A DNA stretch of 5,773 nt from Acidimicrobiaceae bacterium (lineage in GTDB: Bacteria; Actinomycetota; Acidimicrobiia; Acidimicrobiales; UBA8190), in assembly GCA_003131945.1 (NCBI GenBank), contig PKWD01000197.1, positions 6,344-12,116 on the forward strand. Reading direction: 5' to 3'. Below are positions 1 to 5,278 of the stretch, piece after piece (position 1 is the first letter of the stretch; the number at the start of each line of letters is the position of its first letter). The position numbers and the translations under genes are program-made. The notes under the pieces are model-generated. The model ran no database searches. It was not told the origin of the DNA and was given only the letters and a program-made list of their open reading frames with translations.

Positions 1-2
1 TG

Positions 3-461
3 GCCGGTATCACCTCACCGGCATCGAGTCCTCTTCTCGGCCATGCCATCGTGTCGTGGTTCCCCGGCATCCACCGGCTGTTCACCGTGGTGGTGGCCGC
101 CGTCGGCGGTCTCGTGCTGCTTTTCGTGCTGGTCCGCCACACCCCGCGCACCGCATCGGCCCTGGCCCGCCTGCTCGGGTGGGTCATGACCATCGCCATC
201 CTGGTGGCGCCGGCCACCCGTGTCGGCTACCTGCTCTACCCGATCGACTTCTTCATCTGGGCCTGGCTTCTGCGCAGCGAGGAACTGGGCACGTCCCTTC
301 CGCTGTCGGCCATGGAGGCGGCCGAACTCGACGGGGGCGCCGGCGATCAGTCGTCGGTGACGGCGAACATGCGCACCGTGAACGGCGTCGTGTCCGACGC
401 CCCGCCCGATCCGGAGCCGAACGTGGTGGATGCCACCGTCACGCCGATCTCCCATTCGTAG
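3..461 (+). CDS. C-terminal part of a polytopic membrane protein, possibly a GT87-type mannosyltransferase (5' end outside window)
   Basis: The frame is open from the left edge with no stop, so this is the last 152 residues of a longer gene. An internal GTG at 51 is not needed as a start. Two hydrophobic blocks are visible, at about residues 27-45 and 56-92. The second contains APATRVGYLLYP followed by an aromatic stretch (FFIWAW). An ending of the form APATR-x-GYL-x-YP is, from memory, typical of actinobacterial DUF2029/GT87 membrane proteins, which transfer mannose from polyprenol phosphate on the outer face of the membrane. After the last helix comes an acidic, Pro/Asp-rich tail of about 55 residues that is probably soluble. 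The tail overlaps the convergent gene on the other strand by 115 bp. That this is a membrane protein is well supported; the GT87 assignment is tentative because the catalytic N-terminal loops are not in view. Confidence 0.6.
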   Translation, partial: AGITSPASSPLLGHAIVSWFPGIHRLFTVVVAAVGGLVLLFVLVRHTPRTASALARLLGWVMTIAILVAPATRVGYLLYPIDFFIWAWLLRSEELGTSLPLSAMEAAELDGGAGDQSSVTANMRTVNGVVSDAPPDPEPNVVDATVTPISHS

Positions 462-1075
462 CCGTCACTGCTCGGGTGCTGGCCCACGATCCGGTATCCG
501 GGGGCGCCGTGCGGCGGTGCCCCCTGGCTCACGATCTCCCATTTGAACGCTTTCAGCTCGGCCCGGAAGAAATCGATGACCCGCTGTTCGGACACACCGA
601 TGCTGAACGACAGGGAATGGTCGTAGAGCCCGATGCCGTTGTCGGTGGCCGACCCCGCCTTGACCGTCGCCCCCTTCGGCAGGGCGACGGCGTCGAGGAT
701 GTCATCGGGCGGCGACCCCGCCGTCACGATCGGGGCGAGAGTCTGGCGGCCCGGCATGGCCGTGATGGTGGCCCCGCGCGCCGTCGGCAGAGACTTGGCC
801 GCCGGTGGGGCGGCGCTCCCACTGCTCGTCAGAGCGGCACCGATACCCCCCGCCAGCAGCACCACCAGGGCGATGCCCAGAACAACCAGCGCCGGGCGCG
901 TGCTCGGCCCCGGAAGCTCCCGGGGACCCACCGAGGCTGTCCCGTCGCCGGGCGGCGGTCGACCGTTGCCGTTCCCGTTGCCGTTGCCGTTGTCCGAACC
1001 CTGCTCGGCGGCGCCGGAGGCGCCGGTCGTCGGCGCCCCGGCGGCCGGGGCTACATCGTGAGGAAGACGGGGCAT
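347..1075 (-). CDS. Single-pass membrane protein with Asn-Gly linker and extracellular domain, function unknown
   Basis: This encodes 242 residues. An ATG at 1180 also lies in frame, but the one at 1075 is preferred: AGGA lies 9 nt upstream of it, and the 35 extra residues would only be the shadow of the small Cys-pair frame. Residues 1-60 are Pro/Ala/Gly-rich and include an Asn-Gly repeat (29-38). Residues 62-81 form one transmembrane helix. Residues 85-120 are a disordered Ala/Ser/Pro segment. Residues 123-242 look folded, with VIDFFRAELKAFKWEI (166-181), the amphipathic helix followed by a Trp-containing strand seen in many small secreted actinobacterial domains. With the N-terminus inside, the last 160 residues would be outside the cell. 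I do not recognise the family and no catalytic motif is visible. The 3' end overlaps the gene entering from the left by 115 bp, tail to tail. Confidence 0.75.
   Translation of the reverse strand: MPRLPHDVAPAAGAPTTGASGAAEQGSDNGNGNGNGNGRPPPGDGTASVGPRELPGPSTRPALVVLGIALVVLLAGGIGAALTSSGSAAPPAAKSLPTARGATITAMPGRQTLAPIVTAGSPPDDILDAVALPKGATVKAGSATDNGIGLYDHSLSFSIGVSEQRVIDFFRAELKAFKWEIVSQGAPPHGAPGYRIVGQHPSSDGYEWEIGVTVASTTFGSGSGGASDTTPFTVRMFAVTDD
962..991 (-). repeat. Five-copy AACGGC-type hexanucleotide microsatellite (Asn-Gly linker)
   Basis: Five consecutive six-base units (AAC GGC, with GGG and GGT variants of the Gly codon) encode Asn-Gly five times at residues 29-38 of the membrane protein. Because the unit is six bases, gain or loss of copies would keep the frame and only change linker length in the cytoplasmic tail before the transmembrane helix. 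Confidence 0.8.
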
Positions 1076-1116
1076 GGGGGACGTTCCTGCTCGGGCCGGA
1101 CGGGTCCGAGTGTAAA

Positions 1117-1311
1117 TCAGCCCGAGGCCAGGGGAGTCAGGGGCACCGTCCACGTACCGTCGGGCGCCTTCCCGAACCACAGCCGCTGGCTGCGGCAGGA
1201 CTTGGCTTGGTAGAAGACGCCGTCGGCCGAGGTGCCCCGTGGGTAGGCCTTGGAACTGAAGAGGTCCTTACCGCACTGCGGGCACGCTGGTTCATCGTCC
1301 GTGGCACCACG
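1117..1311 (-). CDS. Small Cys-pair (half zinc-ribbon-like) reading frame with no usable start; possibly frameshifted
   Basis: After an in-frame TAG at 1314-1312, this frame is open for 64 codons down to TGA at 1119-1117. It reads like a real protein: an acidic lead-in, CPQCGKDLF (Cys 10 and 13), a Lys/Ser/Tyr-rich middle, a third Cys (39) and a Trp-containing end (LWFG, GTWTV). There is no ATG, GTG or TTG before the Cys pair. In the neighbouring frame a GTG at 1310-1308 has AAGG 6 nt upstream, followed by an ATG at 1295. One extra base just before the Cys codon at 1284 would join that start to this frame. I infer a one-base deletion, a sequence error or a non-canonical start. A normal zinc ribbon has two CxxC knuckles; here the second shows one Cys only. 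It ends 41 nt before the membrane protein start and may share its transcript. Confidence 0.4.
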   Translation of the reverse strand, partial: RGATDDEPACPQCGKDLFSSKAYPRGTSADGVFYQAKSCRSQRLWFGKAPDGTWTVPLTPLASG

Positions 1312-1374
1312 CTAGACCTTCAATCTGAGACCAGGCGCGACGCAGGCCTCACCGGACGTAGCCTCGACCCGGCG

Positions 1375-1380
1375 AGGAGG
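1375..1380 (+). promoter_or_regulatory. Strong Shine-Dalgarno (AGGAGG) that fixes the 1389 start
   Basis: A perfect AGGAGG lies 8 nt before the ATG at 1389. An in-frame GTG at 1380 overlaps this site and so cannot be the start. Confidence 0.85.
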
Positions 1381-1388
1381 TGCAGGAC

Positions 1389-1646
1389 ATGGACGGCGTC
1401 ACGAGCATCGAGGTGGACAAGATCACGGAAGTGCTGATCGACGGGATATGGCATCCCGTCACCCCCGGCTCCCTCCTGATGGTGCCGTTCGAGCTCGACG
1501 CCGAGCACCCCTCGGTCCCCGGAATCGGTTTCCAGACCGGCCCCAGGTCGATCAGGAGGAACATCGAAGCCATCTACGCGCCCCTGTCGTCGGTGTCTGC
1601 CGTGAAGACGATGGACGACACCCGGTCGCAGAACCCGGCCCCGTAG
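1389..1646 (+). CDS. Hypothetical 85-aa protein, first gene of a three-gene operon
   Basis: Initiation is well supported by AGGAGG at 8 nt. The product has no signal peptide, membrane helix, Cys residue or catalytic motif that I recognise. The first 60 residues look beta-rich: VTSIEVDKITEVLIDG, then IWHPV, a PGS turn and LLMVPFEL. A Ser/Val strand (PLSSVSAV) and a charged disordered tail follow. The compact, Gly/Pro-punctuated layout suggests a small cytosolic beta domain, but this is only an impression and I cannot name a family. The gene starts 78 nt away from the divergent Cys-pair frame and is followed after 34 nt by the carboxymuconolactone decarboxylase-like gene on the same strand, so the two are probably co-transcribed. 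Confidence 0.75.
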   Translation: MDGVTSIEVDKITEVLIDGIWHPVTPGSLLMVPFELDAEHPSVPGIGFQTGPRSIRRNIEAIYAPLSSVSAVKTMDDTRSQNPAP

Positions 1647-1680
1647 GCAAGATCCGGCCCGACCGGAGTAGCTTTTCTTG

Positions 1681-2166
1681 ATGGCACGGATCTCATTTCC
1701 CGAACGCGGTCTCGGCGAACACGTCGACTGGGCGCTGCTGCGGCCCGAGATGGCCGTGGGCATGGGTGCCCTGTCGAAGGCCGTCTACGAGAACACCCGG
1801 CTCGCCCTGCGCGAGCGCGAAGCGGCCCGCTGGACCATCGCCCTCATCAACGACTGCGTGGTCTGCCGCGACACCCGCGCCCGTGACGGCGCCCAGGCCG
1901 GTGTCGACGAAGGCTTCTACGGCGAGGTCGCCTCCTGGCGTACGAGCGACGCACTGAGCGACCGCGAAAAACTGGCGGCCGAATACGCCGAGCGGTTCGC
2001 CCTCGACCATCTGGCCATGGACGACGAGTTCTGGGGCCGCCTCCATGACGCCTACGCCGATGACGAGCTCGCCGATCTGACCATGTGCTGCGGGATGTTC
2101 CTCGGCCTCGGACGTGTCCTCGCCGTGATCGGGGTGCGGGCACCCGAGGAGCGCATTCTCGTTTGA
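1681..2166 (+). CDS. Carboxymuconolactone decarboxylase family protein (AhpD-like), His of the CxxCxxxH motif replaced by Arg
   Basis: This encodes 161 residues, mostly helical, of the CMD/AhpD-like type. The core signature is at residues 40-67: an amphipathic helix with Glu47, then NDCVVCRDTRA with Cys59 and Cys62. In Mycobacterium tuberculosis AhpD the functional residues are Glu118, Cys130, Cys133 and His137. The spacing here (Glu47, Cys59, Cys62, position 66) is the same, but position 66 is Arg. The CxxC pair could still do thiol-disulfide chemistry; the missing His makes classical alkylhydroperoxidase activity uncertain. A second half with SDREKLAAEYAERF (115-128) and a Cys pair (TMCCGMF) follows. 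Members usually form homotrimers or hexamers in the cytosol. The ATG at 1681 is chosen; a TTG at 1678 sits closer to the best distance from GGAG (1665-1668). The GNAT gene starts 9 nt after the stop. Confidence 0.85.
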   Translation: MARISFPERGLGEHVDWALLRPEMAVGMGALSKAVYENTRLALREREAARWTIALINDCVVCRDTRARDGAQAGVDEGFYGEVASWRTSDALSDREKLAAEYAERFALDHLAMDDEFWGRLHDAYADDELADLTMCCGMFLGLGRVLAVIGVRAPEERILV

Positions 2167-2175
2167 GCCGCGTCC

Positions 2176-2703
2176 ATGTCGGACCCCGCCGCTGTTCTCA
2201 CCGCCCGGCTCCGGCTCGAGCCGTTACGACCAGAGACCCTCGAGGCCCTTCTGGCCGGCGACGCAGAAGCAGCGCGGCGCCTGCAGGGCACGGTCCTGCC
2301 CGACGGGTTCTTCGGGCCCACCGACGACTTCTTCCTGAAGATCCAGCTGTCCCGGATGACCTCGCGACCAGCGGGACGCGGCTGGTGCGCGCGGGCCATC
2401 GTGCGCACCGAGGACGGAGCCGTCATCGGCCACTGCGGGTTCCATGGGCCACCCGAGGATGTCGGGCGAGCCGAGATCGGCTACACCGTCCTGCCCCCGT
2501 ACCGCCGCCGGGGCTATGCCGTGGAGGCGGCCGGGGGTCTTCTCGACTGGGCCCGGAGCCAGGGCGAGACCGTTGTCTTCGCCTCGGTGGCGCCCGACAA
2601 CCGGGCGTCGTTGGCCGTCGTCGAGAAGCTCGGTTTCCGCCAGACCGGCGTCCAGATCGACGAGATCGACGGTGAAGAAGGAGTGTTCGAGCTCAACCTG
2701 TGA
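2176..2703 (+). CDS. GNAT family N-acetyltransferase, RimJ/RimL-like
   Basis: This is a complete 175-residue GNAT fold. It begins with the TARLRLEPLRPETLEALLAG segment (9-28) typical of the RimJ/RimL (Acetyltransf_3) subgroup. Strand 2-3 is AIVRTEDGAVIGHCGFHG (74-91), strand 4 is AEIGYTVLPPYRRRGYA (99-115), and the acetyl-CoA pyrophosphate loop RRRGYA (110-115) matches the Q/R-x-x-G-x-G/A motif. ASVAPDNRASLAVVEKLGF (136-154) carries the N-x-A-S and KLGF elements of motif B. The enzyme should transfer acetyl from acetyl-CoA to an amine; the substrate, whether a protein N-terminus or a small molecule, cannot be read from the sequence. The start is 9 nt after the stop of the preceding gene with only a weak GAG upstream, consistent with translational coupling. 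It is the last gene of the operon, facing the convergent FG-GAP-like gene. Confidence 0.9.
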   Translation: MSDPAAVLTARLRLEPLRPETLEALLAGDAEAARRLQGTVLPDGFFGPTDDFFLKIQLSRMTSRPAGRGWCARAIVRTEDGAVIGHCGFHGPPEDVGRAEIGYTVLPPYRRRGYAVEAAGGLLDWARSQGETVVFASVAPDNRASLAVVEKLGFRQTGVQIDEIDGEEGVFELNL

Positions 2704-2715
2704 CACCGCCGTCAA

Positions 2716-2766
2716 TCAGGCGTGACGTTCCCGCCCGACATGATCGAGCGGACCCTGCCCGGCTCC
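2716..2766 (-). pseudogene. Remnant resembling the 3' end of thiD (16 codons plus stop)
   Basis: Read on the - strand, this segment encodes GAGQGPLDHVGRERHA and a TGA. The intact thiD nearby ends [17 protein letters not shown] and a TGA. The 27 bases at 2740-2766 match thiD 4395-4421 at 24 positions by hand count, and all three differences fall at third codon positions. The similarity continues more weakly to the stop. No other part of thiD precedes it, since the FG-GAP-like gene ends 10 bases upstream at 2777. It is therefore a broken end, not a gene. It lies in the same orientation as thiD, so the two copies are imperfect direct repeats flanking 1.6 kb. The rest of the 2704-2776 spacer shows only a short CGGCT/AGCCG hairpin at 2774-2786 across the neighbour's stop, with no T-run. 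Confidence 0.6.
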
Positions 2767-2776
2767 CGGTCCTCGG

Positions 2777-3733
2777 CTACGAGCCGCCGGGGACGGTCGT
2801 GGGCGTGACGTAGCCCGGAGGGTCAGGAGCCGTGAACTCGCCGGTGGACGGCTGGTAGGTCCAGACGATGGTCGAGTTCTGTCCGGAGGCGCAGTCGGGA
2901 ACACAATTGTCATAGTCGGACACGAGGGTGTTGCCCTGGAACTGCGGTTGCCGTCCGAGGACGTCGGTGGGTGAGGGCGCATAGGGGCCGCTGAAAGGGA
3001 TGTAGCGCCACGTGCCGCCGTCCTGCGATACGACGAAGCCCGGGACGTTGTCAGCGGCGCTCCCCATGACGAGGAAGTCGGGCCGGCCGTCGCCGGTCAC
3101 TTCGGCCACCGACACCGGATCCTGGGTCAGAAACACGACCGATGCGGGAATGTTGGCACCGAACTGCCCCGTGGGAGCGGCCAGGGCGGCCACCGGCGTC
3201 CACTGTCCGCCGCGGTAAGCGAGAACCTGCACGGGATGACCACCGGGATCGTAGGAAAAAGCGGCCACGGCCACGGTGCCTCCGTCGTCGGCCACCGGAG
3301 CACTGTGGTCGGCGACGAAGGGAGTAAGCCCGTATCGAGCGGCCAGACCGCTGGCGGTGGCTGCCGCCGAGTCCGTGTGCTCCTCGTCGGCCACGTAGGC
3401 GTCGAGTTGAGACGCGGCCGCCAACGGCACGGTCGTCGTTGTCGTGGTCGTACTCGTGCTGGTACTCGTGCTCGTATTCGTAGGTTTTGTCTCCGGCGGG
3501 GAATGGACCGGACCGTTGTCCGATCGCAGCGGCCCGACGGCGATCAACGTCACGACGACGGCCGCCACCGCGGCCAGGGCGACGAGGACTTTGGTGTCCA
3601 CCCGTCGCAACGCCTTGCGGCCGGCCCGGCTCCGAAGCTCCGATGGACCGACCGGCGCCGGGCGCGCCGCACCGGAGCTCAGCATCTCCCGCATGACAAT
3701 GCCCACCCTCTCCTCGTCCATTGGTGTTGTCAT
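2777..3733 (-). CDS. Single-pass membrane protein with Thr/Ser linker and FG-GAP-like extracellular region; candidate partner (anti-sigma or sensor) of the ECF sigma factor
   Basis: This encodes 318 residues. Residues 1-47 form a charged cytoplasmic segment (MDEERVGIVMREML, then SELRSRAGRKALRRVDTK). Residues 48-68 are one transmembrane helix. Residues 85-101 are an almost pure Thr/Ser linker. Residues 104-318 are the outer domain. It contains DPVSVAEVTGDGRPDFLVMG (205-224), a GDGxxD element like the calcium-binding loop of FG-GAP/VCBS blades, repeated Trp-containing strands, and Cys277/Cys281, which may form a disulfide. The ATG overlaps the sigma factor stop as ATGA, and GGGAGG lies 9 nt upstream inside the sigma gene, so the two should be made together. 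Membrane proteins coupled in this way to ECF sigma factors usually control them. The cytoplasmic part lacks the HxxxCxxC zinc anti-sigma motif, so it would be a non-standard anti-sigma factor, or instead a regulated product. The role is inferred; the topology is clear. Confidence 0.85.
   Translation of the reverse strand: MTTPMDEERVGIVMREMLSSGAARPAPVGPSELRSRAGRKALRRVDTKVLVALAAVAAVVVTLIAVGPLRSDNGPVHSPPETKPTNTSTSTSTSTTTTTTTVPLAAASQLDAYVADEEHTDSAAATASGLAARYGLTPFVADHSAPVADDGGTVAVAAFSYDPGGHPVQVLAYRGGQWTPVAALAAPTGQFGANIPASVVFLTQDPVSVAEVTGDGRPDFLVMGSAADNVPGFVVSQDGGTWRYIPFSGPYAPSPTDVLGRQPQFQGNTLVSDYDNCVPDCASGQNSTIVWTYQPSTGEFTAPDPPGYVTPTTVPGGS
3431..3481 (-). repeat. Thr/Ser microsatellite coding for the extracellular linker
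   Basis: Alternating ACG and AGT/AGC codons followed by a run of ACC/ACG/ACA codons encode 17 residues, all Thr or Ser except one Asn. The composition is that of a stalk holding the outer domain off the membrane and, in actinobacteria, of segments that can be O-mannosylated. Repeat slippage by six bases would change stalk length without loss of frame. Confidence 0.75.
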
Positions 3734-4239
3734 GGCTCACCACCTCCCGGAGTGGTCCGAACCGATCGGTTGAGATTTGCGGCGACGATCTTGCGTGTTC
3801 TGCTGAGCCACGACTTCACAGTCCCTTCGGGAACACCGAGCTCCCGAGCGGTCTCGGCCACCGTCATCCCCAGTCCATCGTGGAGAAGCAGGGCCCGGGC
3901 CTGTTCACCGGGGAGCAGGCGCATGGCCCCGGCCAACAGGACGTGGTCCTCGGGAACGTCGACCGTTGTCGCCATCTCGCGGGGGCCGGCCAGGCGACGG
4001 ATCTGGGATTTGCGCCAGGACTGGATGCAGAGGTTGTGCAGGACCCGACGGGTCCAGCCTTCGGGGTTCTCGTATCCGCTGATCCGGTCCCAGTGGGTCC
4101 AGGCGCGCAGCAGCGCCTCCTGGGTCAGATCCTGGGCCTGCTCCTGGCTTCCGGTCAGGATGTAGGCCTGTCCCTGCAGCCGGGCCCACGAGGTCTGGAA
4201 GAAGGCGTCGTAGGCCTCCTCGGCCCCGGAATGGCCCAT
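3730..4239 (-). CDS. ECF RNA polymerase sigma factor, SigE-like family
   Basis: This encodes 169 residues from the ATG at 4239, which has AGAGGA 7 nt upstream. A GTG at 4296 would add 19 polar residues without a ribosome site. The sigma-2 region spans about 6-80: DLTQEALLRAWTHWDRI (37-53) is region 2.1-2.2, binding the beta' coiled coil, and NPEGWTRRVLHNLCIQSWRK (58-77) is region 2.3-2.4, for -10 recognition. The sigma-4 region spans about 103-152: LLPGEQARALLL, then the helix-turn-helix TVAETARELGVPEGTVKSW and SRTRK for -35 binding. There is no sigma-3 domain and no C-terminal extension, as expected of an ECF factor. It resembles the Streptomyces-type SigE family used in envelope and stress responses. 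The stop overlaps the start of the membrane protein as ATGA, marking that protein as its likely partner. The target genes are unknown; self-activation is common in the family. Confidence 0.92.
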   Translation of the reverse strand: MGHSGAEEAYDAFFQTSWARLQGQAYILTGSQEQAQDLTQEALLRAWTHWDRISGYENPEGWTRRVLHNLCIQSWRKSQIRRLAGPREMATTVDVPEDHVLLAGAMRLLPGEQARALLLHDGLGMTVAETARELGVPEGTVKSWLSRTRKIVAANLNRSVRTTPGGGEP

Positions 4240-4297
4240 GCCCCGGTCCTCTGCTCGTCTGGAGCCACCCCGGTGGCGCTTCTCGGACCCCGTCACG

Positions 4298-4305
4298 ATT
4301 ATCTA
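4298..4305 (-). promoter_or_regulatory. Possible -10 element (TAGATAAT) upstream of the sigma factor gene
   Basis: An AT-rich TAGATAAT stands out in the 128-nt GC-rich gap between thiD and the sigma gene. Transcription from it would begin near 4290, downstream of the alternative GTG at 4296, which supports the 4239 start. No -35 box at normal spacing is convincing. The gap also contains GGAATTT at about 4336-4342, which might be part of an ECF-type -35. Both are weak by eye. Confidence 0.25.
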
Positions 4306-4367
4306 CACGCGCCGGATGGCAGAAGCGTTGCAAGAAATTCCAAGGGAGCGCCGTGAACGACGACGCC

Positions 4368-5174
4368 TCACGCCGGCGGCGCGTTCCAGCCGAAATGATC
4401 GAGCGGTCCGTGTCCGGCTCCGAGCGTCCACGACGCCGCTCCTCGCAGGGCCCGGGCCACGAAGACCTTGGCTTCTCCCACGGCGGCCACGGCCTCCATA
4501 CCCCGGGCCAGATGAGCGGCGGTGGCCGCCGCCAGGCTGCACCCCGTGCCGTGATCGTTGGACGACGCCACCCGGGGTCCGTCGAGCACCGTCAGGACAC
4601 CGTTGGCCAGCACCACGTCGGGCGCCAGCGCGCCCCGGAGGTGACCTCCCTTCACCACGACGACCCGCGGCCCGTACTCGGCCAGTCGACGGGCCGCCGC
4701 TTCCATACCCTCCACATCGGTCACCGCCATGGAGGTGAGCAGCGCCGCCTCGCGCATGTTCGGCGTGCACACCTCGGCATGGGGGAGCAGGCTCTCGAGA
4801 TAGGCGCCCACCCCGTCGACGTCGAGCAGCGGCATCCCCGTGGAGGTGACCATGACGGGGTCGACGACCAGATGGGGCAGGTCCCCGGCGGCGGCCCGGC
4901 GGGCCACGACGGCCACCGTGGCCGCCGACGCCAGCATCCCTGTCTTCACGGCGGCGACCGGGAGGTCGCCGAGCACGGCCTCGATCTGGAGGTCGACGAA
5001 TTCCGGCTCGAGCACCCGGACGCCCAGGACGGCGGTGGTGTTCTGGGCCGTGACGGCCGTGAGCACGCTCGTGCCGAAGACCCCGAGGGCGGCGAACGTC
5101 TTCAGATCGGCCTGGATCCCGGCGCCGCCTCCGGAGTCGGAGCCGGCGATGGTCAAGGCCACCGCGGGGTTCAC
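4368..5174 (-). CDS. thiD: Hydroxymethylpyrimidine / phosphomethylpyrimidine kinase ThiD
   Basis: This enzyme phosphorylates HMP and then HMP-P to HMP-PP, the pyrimidine donor for thiamine phosphate synthase, in the cytosol. At 268 residues it has the usual family length (about 266). The N-terminal [22 protein letters not shown] (6-27) is the pyrimidine-binding signature of the ribokinase-fold ThiD family. AVTAQNT (40-46), VKTGML (76-81) and VVDPVMV (103-109) follow. VVVVKGGH (171-178) binds [12 protein letters not shown] (206-214) is the anion-hole loop, with Cys212 matching the conserved Cys of Thi[10 protein letters not shown] (254-262) is the typical ending. A TGA five codons upstream in frame leaves the GTG at 5174 as the first possible start. 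Only GGTGA, 4 nt away, precedes it, so initiation may be weak. It follows thiG on the same strand across a repeat-filled 104-nt spacer. Confidence 0.95.
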   Translation of the reverse strand: MNPAVALTIAGSDSGGGAGIQADLKTFAALGVFGTSVLTAVTAQNTTAVLGVRVLEPEFVDLQIEAVLGDLPVAAVKTGMLASAATVAVVARRAAAGDLPHLVVDPVMVTSTGMPLLDVDGVGAYLESLLPHAEVCTPNMREAALLTSMAVTDVEGMEAAARRLAEYGPRVVVVKGGHLRGALAPDVVLANGVLTVLDGPRVASSNDHGTGCSLAAATAAHLARGMEAVAAVGEAKVFVARALRGAASWTLGAGHGPLDHFGWNAPPA

Positions 5175-5272
5175 GGGGTCACCGATTCACAGGGTTACGA
5201 AGACACAGGGTCACGAAGACACAGGGTCACGAAGACACAGGGTCACGAAGACACAGGGTCACGAAGACACAG
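5173..5272. repeat. 16-bp minisatellite between thiG and thiD
   Basis: The + strand unit is ACAGGGTCACGAAGAC. Five contiguous copies begin at 5189, 5205, 5221, 5237 and 5253. The last four are identical and the first has one C-to-T change. A four-base partial copy (5269-5272) lies on the thiG side. On the thiD side a degenerate sixth copy (5173-5188, 11 of 16 matches) runs into the GTG start codon. The units are about 56% GC, lower than the flanks. There are no spacers between copies. The array fills most of the 104-nt gap and lies beyond the thiG stop, so it should be untranslated leader in front of thiD. Sixteen is not a multiple of three, so both strands are read in changing frames; on the + strand this gives a spurious repetitive peptide. 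Confidence 0.95.
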
Positions 5273-5278
5273 CCACGC

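Noticed and set aside
56..1213. Long + strand open frame of 385 codons
   Set aside because: Its product is Arg/Pro/Gly/His-rich without domains, and it lies over two better genes in other frames; typical high-GC shadow.
1320..1763. - strand open frame of 147 codons opposite the 85-aa gene
   Set aside because: It is Arg/Gly-rich and without motifs, while the + strand frame has a perfect AGGAGG and a protein-like sequence.
2774..2786. Rho-independent terminator between the convergent GNAT and FG-GAP-like genes
   Set aside because: The stem is only 5 bp, lies across a stop codon and has no T-run on either side.
5189..5272. CRISPR array
   Set aside because: The 16-bp units follow one another directly with no spacers, and no cas gene is nearby.
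5175..5278. TPP riboswitch in the thiG-thiD spacer
   Set aside because: The spacer is almost entirely the 16-bp repeat; no CUGAGA or thi-box core was found. Any riboswitch would be expected upstream of the operon, outside the window.
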